From assembly GCF_037176765.1 (NCBI RefSeq), contig NC_090023.1:107825866-107889865 (forward strand): a stretch of 64,000 bases of DNA. Direction: 5' to 3'. Origin of the DNA: Anolis sagrei. Taxonomy: Eukaryota; Chordata; Lepidosauria; Squamata; Anolidae. The notes beneath the pieces were generated by a model, which saw only the letters and a program-made list of their open reading frames with translations, had not been told where the DNA came from and ran no database searches. The translations under genes were made by a program, and so were the position numbers. This document shows, piece by piece, positions 12,437 to 23,620 of the stretch (positions are counted from its first letter, which is position 1; every line of letters begins with the position of its first letter).

Positions 12437-12592
12437 ACAACAACAACAACTTTATTCTTATATCCTGCCACCATCTCCCCAAAGGTACTCTGGACAGCTT
12501 ACAGATGGCACAGAATGCCTAAAAACAAAACTTAAGAATGAGCACAATATAAAATGCAGTCAAATAAAACACATGTTCATATGAAAGCATCA
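12437..12592 (-). mobile_element. L2-like LINE 3' tail
   Basis: Starts with an (ACA)n tract, then ACTTTATTCTTATATCCTGC, the reverse complement of the stereotyped tail that follows L2-like elements in this genome (compare 2060-2110). Only about 150 bp remain before a hAT MITE interrupts. Confidence 0.55.
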
Positions 12593-12600
12593 CCTCTGAC

Positions 12601-12871
12601 CAGGCATGTAGCCGGCGGGGGGGGGGGGGGAGGGCTTGAGGGGCTTCAACCCCCCCCCCCCCCGAAATTCTCATGGTGTTCTGCGAGAAGGCCTTACTGG
12701 TGCATTATTTAAACTGTTATGTTTATTCATATCATGATCTGATCACCATACTCAATATATCCCATATGCATGGGGGTACTAGGGTAGACCCTCCTTCAGT
12801 CAGACTCAGCTCCCCCCCCCCCCCGAATCAAGCTCAGCCCCTCCCGAATCAAAATCCTGGCTACGGGCCTG
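12601..12871. mobile_element. hAT-type MITE with perfect 8-bp target duplication
   Basis: Begins CAGGCATGTAGCCGG and ends CCTGGCTACGGGCCTG, imperfect terminal inverted repeats. CCTCTGAC lies directly outside both ends (12593-12600 and 12872-12879), a perfect 8-bp duplication as made by hAT transposases. The interior has three G- or C-homopolymer runs of 12-15 bases and no open frame of note. Non-autonomous. Confidence 0.85.
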
Positions 12872-12879
12872 CCTCTGAC

Positions 12880-13531
12880 CCAATTGAACTGCGGTCCTCG
12901 AACTATGGTGGTAAATTGCTGTAAAGATGGCTAAGCTGTAAACATTAGGAATAAAATAGTGTCAAACACATACAAAACATGTCACATTATTCCTGAATTG
13001 GAAAAGAAGCCTAGATTAAAAGAAAACAATCCTTGTAATGAAGACGATCCTTTTAGTGTGTGTTTTAAATAATACTTAGTATAGTCTTGTATATGTTCAG
13101 ACATGTTATTTACAAAGCTTGGAAAATTTTACTTTTTTACTATAGTTCCCAGATCCTCTGACTGGGAGGGTTTCTGGCAGCTGTAGTTCAAAGAATAACT
13201 CCAATTACATGCTATTTTGGAATGGAGAAGTGTTTCCGTTGCTATCACCTGTCCTTCCTTTCTATTCATCCTCCTCACAAACTCTTCGTAGAGATCACAA
13301 GTTGTTATGTTCCTACAAAAGAGAAGCTGGAGAGAATGCTTGGAGAACTCACACTTTACCTTTTCAGTATAAATTAAACATCAATGCTGAAAAGAGGTGT
13401 GTGTGAGCAAAATGTGCATCCAGAACCTGCACAATTGTCCATCATAATGTCAATTTTCACATTTGCTGGTTCAAGATATTAAATTGGAAACATATCAAAT
13501 AGATGAAAATTGTCTCTGTCAACACACATAA
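12880..13531. other. no recognisable feature
   Basis: Unique-looking sequence; no exon or transposon end recognised. Confidence 0.5.
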
Positions 13532-13606
13532 AGGCTAAACATGCCAAGCTCTTTAAGCCACTCCTCATAGGGCTTGTTCTCCAGACCCTTGATCACTCTC
13601 CACCCA
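13532..13606 (-). mobile_element. CR1 LINE fragment
   Basis: Reverse-strand CR1 C-terminal coding text (GGTCTGGAGAACAAG.. and AAAGAGCTTGGCATGTTTAG when read in reverse). Only about 75 bp. Confidence 0.65.
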
Positions 13607-13639
13607 ATGCTTCCCTGCTCTGCAATTAATATACTTTAA

Positions 13640-13758
13640 GTCCTCAAGAGATTGGATGGCCGTCTGTTGGGGGTGCTTTGAAAACAATTTTCCTGCTTCT
13701 TGGAAGGGGGTTGCACTGGATGGTCCATAAGGTCTCTTCCAACTCTATGATTCTATGA
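13640..13758 (+). mobile_element. CR1 LINE 3' terminal fragment
   Basis: Forward CR1 3' end: GATGGCCGTCTGTTGGGGGT, CTGCTTCTTGGAAGGGGGTT, then CTCTTCCAACTCTATGATTC. It is oppositely oriented to the fragment 34 bp to its left. Confidence 0.85.
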
Positions 13759-14782
13759 GTGGAAGGGCTACTCTCTGCTTCACACCCAGAATTCATAGGA
13801 AAGTTAAACTGGCCAGAGAGCATTTTCCATCATTTATTCTCAGCAATCTTTTTTAATTTGCTTAGTTCCAAGTATGTATTTGAGAATGAAGCAGTATTCA
13901 TTACAGAAAGGGGTTACCACGGAATCTGTAAACAATGAAATCAGGAAAATGCTTATTACAATTCACTCATTCTTGCTCATGTCCCGGGAAATACTAGTAC
14001 ACCTACATCCTAAACAAAGGAATCATTTTCATCATACTTGGTGTGGGAGAGCTCTGGTATGAGAGCTTTTTTTTTTTTTGTCACAGAACAAAATTTCAAA
14101 AGATGTCTCCTGTAGAGATCAGCCCGCCTTTTAGCAAAACATTTGATTTGTATATCCCTTAAAAAACAAGTTCTTCTTCCCTCCACATTTTGAAAATGAG
14201 ATGTCTCTTTACAAATGAAGCTTTGCAAATGCCTATTTTCTATGTTGTTCTATATGTCTTCAGATCAACTCCTATTGTGACCTTCCCAAGGGCTTTCTTG
14301 GTAAGATACTTGTATATTCAGAAGAGGTTTGCCCTTATTTTTCTCTCAGGCTGAGAGAGTGTGACTTGCACAGGGGCATCCAGTGGGTTTCTATGCCTGA
14401 GCAGAGATTCAAACCCTGATCCCACAGAGTCCAACCCCTGTTCCATAACTGGCACAGCTCTTTTGCTATAAATTACGCTAAATTTGATGACAACCAGACC
14501 AATTTATTTTGCTTGTAGGAGGGGTCAAAATGGCACCAACATCCCCATTTTGCCCCTTTGTGGAGGAGCACATTGCACAAAAGGACTGACATTTGAATCT
14601 TACTTCAGCAATGGGAGCATGGCAGCTTTCTCTCCTCCATGAACAGAGGAGGTGGATGGCTCCAGGATCAGAAATGATGGTGAATCTGTTCTGGATTTTA
14701 ATCCAATCTTCAAGGGAGTTATCCAGTGTGCAAACTTTATTCCTCCAATACATTGTATTGGTATTATGCATCGTTATTATAC
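13759..14782. other. no recognisable feature
   Basis: About 1 kb. Overlapping short frames around 14478-14913 have no recognisable domain. Confidence 0.45.
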
Positions 14783-14971
14783 TATATCCCCTTATCTATG
14801 GAGGATATGTTCCTGGACTTCACATGAACAAGCAAAAAACCCTATTATTTTCAGAGGTTAATAACAGCAGTATCAAGAGGGTGCAGCTTGTGCAAGAGCC
14901 CCTAAGTGAATAAATGAATGCATGGATAAGGGAAACAGCTTATATTGGTTCCATGGATATGGAGGCTGTAC
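14783..14971. mobile_element. Tigger-like (Tc1/mariner superfamily) MITE
   Basis: Left end ATCCCCTTATCTATGGAGG and right end CATGGATATGGAGGCTGTAC form imperfect inverted repeats next to TA dinucleotides. Too short (about 190 bp) to encode a transposase. Confidence 0.5.
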
Positions 14972-15523
14972 TATACGTATTGTTATTTAAATGTATTATT
15001 ACCTCACTTTTATGCTACTCTCTTACTCGGGGCATTTCTCTCATATTTTTAAATTAGGAAAACAATATCTCGGGTGTTGAAGAGTGGCAAGATAAGGAGA
15101 GGACAGGTTCAACTGCCTCGCCTATGTAAACCTTTTACCGTACAAACCTGATGATCCGTCGTCCCTTGCTTAGAGGCATGAATGGAGCAGGCACATGAAT
15201 AAACAAGTGTGGCTTTGCCTGTCACATCTGCTTTGATTCTACAATGAGCAGGAAGTTTGTGATGGAGAAAGGAAGCTTGAATATCGGAAAGGAATAATCT
15301 CTTCACAAAAGTGATGGGATTTTAAGGTACAGTTGACAGAATAGTTTGTTACTGTTACAAAAATTGTATTAAACAATGTTATTTGATCCTAGATGAATTA
15401 ATACAGAATGTTTACATTATCGTACTGCTACAGGAAGTTAGACTTTGTCTGATTTTCTAGTCTATCCCATTGTAGAGTATACTGTGGGATACAACATTTC
15501 TTTTGTACACTCCTACTTTTTTT
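14972..15523. other. no recognisable feature
   Basis: Unique-looking sequence with no nameable motif. Confidence 0.45.
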
Positions 15524-15733
15524 GTGTATCAGGAACAACTTGAGAAATTGCAAGTTGCTTCTGGTGTGAGAGAATTGGCCATCTCTAAGGACATTGCCCA
15601 AGAGATGCCTGTGTGGGAGGCTTCTCTCATGTTCCCACATTTGGAACTGGAGCTGACAGAGGGAGCTCAACCCCCCGATTCAAACTGTCCTGCCTGCACA
15701 AGGATTTAACCCATTGTGCCACTGGGGACTCCT
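15524..15733 (-). mobile_element. tRNA-derived SINE (GACTTGAGAAATTGCAAGT family)
   Basis: Reverse orientation: the tRNA-like head is at the right end (ATTGTGCCACTGGGGACTCC; B-box-like GATTCAAAC at about 15677). The body GTTGCTTCTGGTGTGAGAGA is shared with copies at 55345 and 57119. It abuts a Sauria-type SINE in the same orientation. Confidence 0.75.
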
Positions 15734-15734
15734 A

Positions 15735-16058
15735 GGTAAAGGTATATGTTTCCCCTTGACATAAAGTCTAGTTGTGTCCGACTCTGGGGGGTGGTGCTCA
15801 TCTCCAATTCTAAGCTGAAAAGCCAGTGTGGTCCGTAGACACCTCCAAGATCATGTAGCTGGCATGACTGCACGGAGCACCATTACTGAAGCAGTACCTA
15901 TTCATCTACTCACATTTGCATGTTTTCAAACCGCTAGGTTGGCAGAAGCGGGAGCTAATGGCAGGAGCTCACCTCGCTCCCCGGATTTGAACCGCTGACC
16001 TTTTGGTCAGCAAGTTCAACAGCTGAGCAGTTTAACCTGCTGCATCACTGGGGACTCC
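15735..16058 (-). mobile_element. Sauria-type SINE, near full length
   Basis: In reverse it has a tRNA-like head (..TTTAAACTGCTCAGCTGTTG, B box GGTTCAAATCC), a central GTGAGTAGATGAATAGGTAC block, and a tail with GAGTCGGACACAACTAGACT, a BovB-LINE-like 3' end. About 325 bp, the family's usual size. Confidence 0.85.
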
Positions 16059-17035
16059 TATGTTCCTACTAAAAATAACCCACAAAGCCCGAAGTCTTCC
16101 CACCTCTGTCTTACACTAGATTTTTATTGATCAGGGTGGAAGAACATTTCCAGATCACTGTAAAACAACAAAAAAAAAAGTCCTGAGTCAAAATGTGTTG
16201 TTACCACAGTAACCTTTTATGTGCTCCACCCTGTACATAACTTCTGATGCATGAACAAACCACTGGTGTTTCTGACATGATTCTACTTGATTGCTTGCTT
16301 TCCTGTCAAGATTAGTTATATGAACTTCCCAAACATGCAGTGAACTTCCACCCAAAGCAATGCTGGAATTAACTTGCTTGGATCCAGTATCTGTATTTTC
16401 TGGGCAAATGGGCTCTTCTCACAGATGTTATCTCCTCCTGAGTTGTAGAATTCCTCCTCTGGGCATGTGTTCTCAGACCCCCAGTACAGCATTTTCCAGA
16501 GGTAGGAGAGGTGCTATGAGGAAGACAGAGAAGTTGTTTTCAATCAATCCCATTGCATCTACCAAAACATATATTTCATCCACCGCCTTTTCATGTCTTC
16601 ACATACAAGAACAAAATCACTACCAGATTTTGGTGAAATATGGAGTTTTGCACCATGGCTACCAGAATCTATACAGTTTGTGGAATTGTAATTAAAAATA
16701 GACTTCCCAAGCTCTAACCAAAATACTTTTTTTAAAAAAACTTATTCTGACCTCTACATTTGTTTGTAGTGCAATCCGATATGCAACTACTCAGCATAAA
16801 ACTCCGCTCCGTTTAATATGCTTTGCACTCAGGTAAATGTATATAATCTTACATAACAATTACATACTTGGATATTATGAAGTTTCACCAAAGGCACTAT
16901 CTTTCTACAGTGGTGGGAGAACATGCTCCTGTGATGCAAGAGGCTATGCTGATGGCAGCAGTGCTCTTAGTATGGTTTCTTTGCTGAGATGCCTGACTGC
17001 ATGCAACAAATGAAGCTATTGAGCAAAAGCAATAA
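16059..17035. other. no recognisable feature
   Basis: About 1 kb ending in a G-homopolymer. A 111-codon plus frame at 16360-16695 has no recognisable domain. Confidence 0.45.
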
Positions 17036-17056
17036 TGGGGGGGGGGGGGGGAAGGG
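17036..17056. repeat. poly-G tract
   Basis: Near-pure run of about 14 G followed by AAGGGGGG. Confidence 0.8.
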
Positions 17057-17139
17057 GGGATGACTAACGCTGGTGGAAGATCTCATAGACAACAATAATG
17101 GCACCATAGTATTTGTTAGTACAATACAGAAGAAGCTAT

Positions 17140-17315
17140 GGTTAACAAGATCCGGATGTGTAAATTTAGGGGTGTCCATGCCATATCCTAATGCCATGTA
17201 TGATTGTAAAACTTGGAGAGTGATGGAAGCTAAAAGAAAGAAAATAAACTCATTTGAATCATGGTGCTGGAGAAGACTTCTATAGATTCTGTTGACTGCA
17301 AAAAAAAAAAAAGAT
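17140..17315 (+). mobile_element. RTE-BovB LINE fragment, ORF2 C-terminal part
   Basis: Plus-strand frame reads YDCKTWRVMEAKRKKINSFE then SWCWRRLL, the BovB signature YGCESWT..EKKKINAFE.WCWRRLLR. It is followed by an A-rich run. 5'-truncated and decayed. Confidence 0.75.
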
Positions 17316-17343
17316 AAATAAATGGATCCTAGGTAAAATCCTA

Positions 17344-17669
17344 GGCCCTGATGGTGCAGCAGTTTAAACTGCTGAGCTGCTGAACTTACTGAAAGAAAGG
17401 TTGGCGGTTCGAATCCAGGAAGTGGGGTGAGTTCTTGCTGTTAGGCCCAGCTTCTGCCAACCTAGCAGTTTGAAAACACGCAAATGTGAGTAGATCAATA
17501 GCTACCATTTCTGCAGGAAGGTAACGGCACTCCATGCAGTCATGATGGCCACATGATTTTGGAGGTGTCTATGGGCAACGCTCTTCAGCTTAGAAATTTA
17601 GATGAGCCCCATCCCCCAGAGTCAGACACAATTAGACTTAATGTCAGAGGAAACCTTTACCTTTACCTT
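17344..17669 (+). mobile_element. Sauria-type SINE, full length
   Basis: Head GATGGTGCAGCAGTTTAAAC, B box GGTTCGAATCC, centre GTGAGTAGATCAATAGCTAC, tail CAGAGTCAGACACAATTAGA and an ending (CTTTAC)n. Imperfect direct repeats TAGGT.AAATC flank it. Confidence 0.85.
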
Positions 17670-17715
17670 AGGTCAAATCAAGTCTGAATCTACCTAGAAG
17701 CCAAAATGACTAGAC

Positions 17716-17850
17716 CAGTGGTTCTCAACCTGTGGGTCCCCTGGTGTTTTGGTCTACAACTCCCAAAAAACCCAGCCAGTTTACCAGCTGTTAGGATTTC
17801 TGGGAGTTGAAAGCCAAAGCATCTGGGGCCCCACAGGTTGAGAACCACTG
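17716..17850. mobile_element. palindromic hAT MITE, 135 bp
   Basis: Near-perfect inverted halves starting CAGTGGTTCTCAACCTGTGG and ending with its reverse complement. GACTAGAC flanks both sides (17708-17715, 17851-17858), a perfect 8-bp duplication. Same family at 31736, 32889, 53737 and 55767. CAGTGGTTCTCAA is a typical hAT (Charlie-like) terminus. Confidence 0.92.
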
Positions 17851-17865
17851 GACTAGACTGAGGAT

Positions 17866-18085
17866 GCATCCACATTGTAAATTAATTCAGTTTTACACCA
17901 CTTGAATTGCCATGGCTCAGTGCTATGGAAACATAGGAATTATACCTTGGTGAGGCACCAGCATTCTTTGGCAGATACAGCTGAAGGCCTTGTAGAACTA
18001 CCAACTCCTATGATCCCATAGTATTGAGACATTACACTTAAAGTGATGTCAAACGGCATTAATATTGCAGTGCAGATGCACCTGG
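17866..18085. mobile_element. palindromic MITE (GATGCATCTACACTGTA family)
   Basis: Left GATGCATCCACATTGTAAAT and right TATTGCAGTGCAGATGCACC are inverted. Inside, CAGTGCTATGGAAACATAGG and a reversed CCCATAGTATTGAGACATTA also pair, so the whole 220 bp folds back. Superfamily uncertain. Confidence 0.6.
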
Positions 18086-18093
18086 AGGGCGTT

Positions 18094-18349
18094 GTACTTT
18101 AGATATATTATGAGAAGACATGACTCACTAGAAAGGACTATAATGCTTGGTAAAATAGAAGGCAGGAGGAAAAGAGGAAGGCCACATTAGAAAGTGATAC
18201 AAATGAACATTATAAATTGATAGTTATCAGTCAAGGAGTCCATGGCCCTCTGTCTGTATGACCCAAGCAATGCTGATGATGATAGGGCGACTTGGAGGTC
18301 TCTCATTCATAGGGTTGCCATAGGTCAAAGTCAACGATGTTAACAACAA
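18094..18349 (+). mobile_element. RTE-BovB LINE 3' end
   Basis: Frame reads LYFRYIMRRHDSLERTIMLG then KIEGRRKRGRPH, matching the BovB C-terminus (YFGHIMRR..SLEKTLMLG). It is followed by the BovB 3' end GGGCGACTTGGAGGTCTCTC and ATAGGGTTGCCATAGGTCAA. Confidence 0.85.
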
Positions 18350-19209
18350 TATTCTGAAATATATTTTCTTGGCTTCATTTCAATTTGTTCCCAGAATTAT
18401 GTACAGAATTGTGTCCTTAGTCACATTTCAGTGTAATTCACTAGCAATGAAAATGAGCTGAGGAGCACTAGATACATTTTAATACAAAGCCTTCATAAAA
18501 TACCAACCAAATCATTTTAAGATTTTTAAAGATTTTTTTTGTTTTGTTTTCTAAGAGCAATTTTTGAGAAGCTGTCATCTACAAATTTCAACCTTGCACA
18601 TAATAAATGTACTGTACTTTACTTTCTAACTTCTTAATTTTAAAGATTCTTGTTCCTCAGCAAACCTTCTATTGTAGAGGAAACGCCTAAAGTAGTCTAT
18701 AGAAATGTGACTAATTGCATTCAAGTGCCTCAGATTTTTCTGGGTGGCAGATTTTTCTGGGTGTGTGTATTTTATTCATAAGCCTGTTAGCTAGAGTTTT
18801 CTCAGTATAAGTACCTTCTTTTCAACGTCTGACTCCAATACGTTCAGCTGCCAAAAAAGATATTTATGAATAGGAGGTTGGGCATATTTGTTCATTTATA
18901 AGAATTATATCAAATTAAATTTCAGGTGATTTATAAGGAACCAGAAATAAACCTCTAAAATTAACCCATTTATCCACCCACGCACCAACATTTCTGAGAT
19001 TTGTGAAATCAATGGAACTTACTCAAGGCCTGACTTACCAAACTCTCATTCATGCAGTTGGCTTCCTCTAGGTGGAATTAATAACTGAATGCGGGCCAGA
19101 ACACGCTGTTTTCTGTTACTTAGGGCATCTGACCATTGGAAACAAATATTATTTTGGGCAAACTTCCTGCAGCTGCTCCTTCTCTGCCCTAGTAGATAAG
19201 ACAAAGGGT
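18350..19209. other. no recognisable feature
   Basis: AT-rich, unique-looking. Confidence 0.45.
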
Positions 19210-19425
19210 TCTTTCACTATACGCAAATATTACAGCACTATGATTCCATTTTAATTGCTGTGGCTACTTCCTATGGAATCTATGATTCTGAAGTTTGGTG
19301 AAAGTAGCTCCCTGGCTGGGAATTCTCAAGATCTCTCCTTAAACTGCAAATCCCAGTGTTCCATAGGGTGAAACCACAGGAGTTAAAGCCAAATCATAGT
19401 GTTATAATTCTGTAGTAGGAATATG
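19210..19425. mobile_element. decayed palindromic MITE (same family as 17866)
   Basis: Left ATTACAGCACTATGATTCCA with right AAATCATAGTGTTATAATTC, and inner CTATGGAATC with TGTTCCATAGG, form a degraded foldback like the 17866 copy. Confidence 0.45.
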
Positions 19426-19785
19426 TCCTGTGATGGGCTTCTCCTTGCAAATAAATTCTTCCTGTGGAGTAAATTAATTCTTCCTGTGTAATCTTCCCTG
19501 GTGATTATTGTTCCTTTGATCCGAAGCCACAACCAGAATATTTTTCTTGCAGTCTCCTCTCTTAGGGCAAGTGGAGGTAGGATAAAAATGCCCCAGCAGT
19601 GACTTCCATATCAGTGAGTATTAGTCTGAGCTCTAAAAAGTAGTCAAGGATCTGAACTTATTTGGGGGAAACTGTTAAGCACTCTGGATAGCTCCTTTAA
19701 ATGGATTCACAATCTCACTGAGAGGTTTCACTAACCACCACTGAGCCATCCTTGTCCAGAAAGTGAATTTGACAGCAGTTCATCC
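19426..19785. other. no recognisable feature
   Basis: Short unique-looking spacer. Confidence 0.4.
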
Positions 19786-20034
19786 CTGTTCTATCAGGTT
19801 CAGGAAACATTATCACTTCCTGAACATTAGGAAGAACTTTCTGACTGTGAGAGCTGTTCAGCAGTGGAATTCTCTGTCCTGGAGTGTGGTGGAGGCTCCT
19901 TCTTTGGAGGCTTTTAAAAAGAGGCTGGGTGGCATCTGTCGGGAGTGCTTTGAATGTGATTTTCCGCTTCTTGGCAGGGGGTTGGACTGGATGGCCCAGG
20001 AGACCTCTTCCAACTCTATGATTCCATAATTCTA
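19786..20034 (+). mobile_element. CR1 LINE 3' end
   Basis: Reads the CR1 terminal coding text (AACATTAGGAAGAACTTTCT, TTCAGCAGTGGAATTCTCTG) and the 3' end TTGGCAGGGGGTTGGACTGG, closing in CTCTATGATTCCATAATTCT. The frame carries an RKNFLTVRAVQQWNSL segment. 5'-truncated. Confidence 0.9.
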
Positions 20035-21187
20035 TCCTAATTCAGATGAATCCATATTCATATTTCTTGGAAACCAGTTCTTATGTGCCTATAAAACATT
20101 GGTTCCCACCGAATCAGAACTAGACAAATAGTTATCATTAAGGCAAATGCATTCCACCAGCTGTGCATGGTGTCTAAAACTCATAGCAATACAATTAATC
20201 TATAGCTTAACATCTATCTGGCCATTTTACTTGAAAGTTGAGCTAATTTGACTTCATTCGGCCACAGTGGTAGACACCTGCATATATTCTTTGTGATCGA
20301 AGTGGTATCTTAGAGTTTTAAAACAATCTAACATTGCAGGAAGACAGGCTTGACAAAAAGCAGTGATAGGACCGCATTCCTGAAGCTGGAGAACATATGC
20401 AATGGATCAGGCATCAGGAGGAACACATTCTTAAAGTTCAGGAATGTATGAAGTGCATGGATTTGCTGCTGATTAAAACAAGTCAGAAAATGTTCCCTTC
20501 TATTCCGTGATTCCTCTGGATAAGATTCAACTGGAACATGCCTACTTTTCCCCTACATTTTTTTCTTTTTCACATTCCACAACTTGTTTGTTAATGTTTT
20601 GATGCATACAAATAAAGTGAAACTTCATGCATGCAAGTCTTGAGACAATGTGAATTAGAATAAAACATCTTGATTTTTCTAGCTTTGGGTCAGCATGTGC
20701 CTCAGGCAGCTAAAGTAAACAACTGACACAGCTATATCCTTTATGAGTTTTTTCTTCAGCACCCTTGATTGTGTAAACAGTGGAGTTCTTCACTCGAGTA
20801 TTGTTGCTTCACAATAGTACAAAAACTATGTTTTGCTTTTTCATTGTGTTATGCATTGTGTAGCCTCCTTTGACTCAGCAATGAGCAGAGGGATGGGAGA
20901 GACAGAACAATTCTTTTGGGTTTTTTTTCTTACATTTTGTTTCTCTTTGTGGACCAAAGATACCATTATCATCTTTATTAAAATAAGCGTTCATTTCCTT
21001 CCTTCTCTTTTTTTCCTTCGGTGTTAATCTATATTCTTTGAGAACCACAATAGAATCTTGCCTAACCAAACAAAATCCATTTACCAGGCAGGTTGTATCA
21101 GGAGGTTCAGATAAATCCAAGATTTGCAAAAGTATGCAATATCCTTCGGAGGGGAGGATCAAAACAGCCCCAATAGTATGGCCATGC
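20035..21187. other. no recognisable feature
   Basis: About 1.1 kb. The 95-codon minus frame at 20875-21162 is lysine-rich low-complexity text with no domain. Confidence 0.45.
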
Positions 21188-21352
21188 TATTTGGCCCCCG
21201 TTGGTACAGCGAGTTTAACCTTGGGTAAGTCACTCCCTTGCAGCCTCAGAGAAAGACAATGGCAGGCCACCTCTGAACAAATCCTACCATGAAAACCCTG
21301 TGACAGGATTGGCTTAGGATCCTATGAGTCAGAAATGACTAGATTCAACCTG
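21188..21352 (+). mobile_element. tRNA-derived SINE, diverged
   Basis: Head TTGGTACAGCGAGTTTAACC, body AAAGACAATGGCAGGCCACC and AATCCTACCATGAAAACCCT, tail GTCAGAAATGACTAGATT resembling the LINE-type end GTCGGACACGACT. Confidence 0.55.
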
Positions 21353-21945
21353 AAGGAAAAATTCCAGTATTTCTCATAGTTCTGATCATAGCATCCTATT
21401 ATTTACTGCAGACAGATATCATTTTTGGTGAAGGAATTTGCATATTGATAACATATATACACACAATGCATGATTAATGTACATGTGTCTGTTTGATTTT
21501 TGAGATAATTGTGTTTCTGATATGTGATGATAGGTATAAATGGGTTTTGTGCAGATGTAATGGCCATACAGAATATTTTTATGTCCGGAGTAGTGTTAAT
21601 TTCTGAAGGTTTTCCTCATGCACTTGGATAAGTAAGGGAAATATAATATGGTGCTTCACTGCATCCTATCCCACCGACCCAAAGCTCTTGAGTAAACAAG
21701 CCATCCTTGTCAATTTGATGGGTTTTGTTATCTTATTGAATTATGCATGACAAAAGGTCATGCATTCTTATAGCAATGCCAAGTGTATATTGTTGGCAAA
21801 TTTGGTTTGGATGAAGATTCAGCTTCTTCCGAAATACTAGAATGATTAAAAAGCTTCTATTTCCTGGAATTTAATCACATTGACTCAGCTTTTTTGTCAT
21901 GCTTGAACATATTTAGTTTAAGAAAACGAATCTTTCTTAATAGTC
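21353..21945. other. no recognisable feature
   Basis: AT-rich unique-looking spacer. Confidence 0.45.
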
Positions 21946-22040
21946 AGTGTGGTGCTGTGGTTTGAATTTGGACAAGGGCTCTGGGAGACTGCAGTTCAAA
22001 CCTGCACTCTATAGAAATCCACCAAATGACCTTGGGGGAT
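21946..22040 (+). mobile_element. tRNA-derived SINE head fragment
   Basis: A-box-like GTGGTGCTGTGGTTTGAATT and B-box-like CAGTTCAAACCTG, as in the 11631 copy, then ACCAAATGACCTTGGGGG. Truncated 3'. Confidence 0.55.
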
Positions 22041-22120
22041 ACATTGAGACAAAAAATTAAAAGGGATTTGTTATTAACTAGATAGGCTGAGGATATAAGG
22101 TAGTGGTCTCAACCAGTGGT

Positions 22121-22188
22121 TCATGGACCACCAATGGTCCCCAAAAACTAGAATATGGTCTGCGGCTTCATCTTCATCCTGAAAATAA
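22121..22188. mobile_element. hAT-like terminal fragment
   Basis: CCAGTGGTTCATGGACCACC then AATGGTCCCC resembles hAT ends of the CAGTGGTTCC..GGACCAC type. Only about 65 bp; immediately followed by a CR1 fragment. Confidence 0.35.
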
Positions 22189-22190
22189 GT

Positions 22191-22371
22191 AATGAGTGGA
22201 ATGCCGCAGGGTTCAGTCCTGGGCCCAGTTCTGTTCAACATCTTTATTAATGACTTAGATGGAGGTTTAATGGGGTATGCTTACCAAGTTTGCAGATGAC
22301 ACCAAATTAGGAGGGATAGCTAATACTCCAGAGGATAGGATCAGAATTCAAAATTACCTCAATCATGACAG
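22191..22371 (+). mobile_element. CR1 LINE reverse-transcriptase fragment
   Basis: Reads [20 protein letters not shown], then the catalytic [16 protein letters not shown]. This is the palm domain of a CR1-clade reverse transcriptase. Both sides are truncated and one frame disruption lies between the two motifs. Confidence 0.9.
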
Positions 22372-23240
22372 AGTTGACTTGAAGATATGTAACAACAGCA
22401 CTGATATTCTGTTGTTGGAGACTATATTGCATTTCCCTGGAGATCCTGTGCAATGGTAAATTCCCTTCTTTCTTAAAACTGTGGAAAATGTGATGCTAGA
22501 AGCCACTTTTCTAGGCAGCTGGCAAGCGATCACTAACATAATACTTTGGAAGGGCCGTTGACCTTCTTGTTTCTAAAAAGACAGGATGTTGTTAAGTAGA
22601 AATAAGTATTTTCCAAGGACATTTACCAGTTGCCAATATAGCCAAAACACCGCTGCTTTAATTTTACATAACTATCTGTATGAAATTATTTCCTCTAAAG
22701 TTTCTGAGAGAAGAGGAAGTCCTCCTTTAATTGTATGTATACCTTCTAGAACATAAGTACAAAACAAATATTAATATATCAAAAAGTAAAGTTAAGGTCA
22801 GGTCATATGAATGGAAATAAACTGAACTATGTCCATAGCTTTGAAACAGCTGTTTTCATTTTTGAATTATACCTCATAAGTTAGGCCCCTTGCAAAATTC
22901 AAAAACATTAAAAAAAGATACTTAACAAAAGAAATAAAATTATAACTTTACCAAGTGAACATATAAAAGAACCATTAAACAGGATTTGTAAATATAATAC
23001 CAGGATCTTCAGAGTAATCATATTCAAGTATGGGCCTCCTTCCTACTTCACAAATACAAAAAGTGTCTGATTGATACATTAAATATATGCCAGCAGAATC
23101 TTCTTCCAAACATTAAAAATGTCCTCCAAGGAAAATGCATACATTTTCAATAAATGACAGTCAGTATCAAATCAGATGTTTAAATGTATGAATAAATATA
23201 AATATTGATTCCTGTTACATGCTACGATGGATTGGAATAG
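22372..23240. other. no recognisable feature
   Basis: AT-rich unique-looking sequence. Confidence 0.45.
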
Positions 23241-23312
23241 TGGTTCTCAAACTTTTTCAGCCACCGAGCCCTTTTTGAAGGAAATGTTTCTCGTGGAGCC
23301 CCAAGAAATGTT
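23241..23312. mobile_element. hAT-like terminal fragment
   Basis: AGTGGTTCTCAAACTTTTTC followed by AGCCACCGAGCCC is a hAT-type end. The rest is missing or replaced by AT-rich repeat. Confidence 0.5.
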
Positions 23313-23378
23313 TATATATTATATGATATATTATATGTTATATATTATACATTATATTATATATAATGTATATATATC
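23313..23378. repeat. AT-rich simple repeat
   Basis: TATATTATA-type low-complexity run of about 65 bp between two hAT-like fragments. Confidence 0.8.
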
Positions 23379-23620
23379 AGGAATGGGCAAACTTTTGGAC
23401 ACCGGGGCCACACTGTGTTTCAAAATATGACAGACAGGTAGATGTGTGGAAAATGTTTGTGTGAACTAGTTGAAAAAAAATGAACAAATTCCTATGCATA
23501 CTGAACATATCTTGTTTGTAGTGCAAAAAATAAAGAAAGAACAATACAATATTTAAAATGAAGGACAATTTTACCAACATAAACTTAACAGTATTTCAGT
23601 AGAAGACCCCAGTCTTCCTT
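23379..23620. mobile_element. hAT-type DNA transposon fragment
   Basis: Begins CAGGAATGGGCAAACTTTTG and continues through AAAATGAAGGACAATTTTAC and AACTTAACAGTATTTCAGTA, which I recall from hAT elements with a C/T-AGGGATGGGCAAACT end. No transposase frame remains. Confidence 0.45.
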
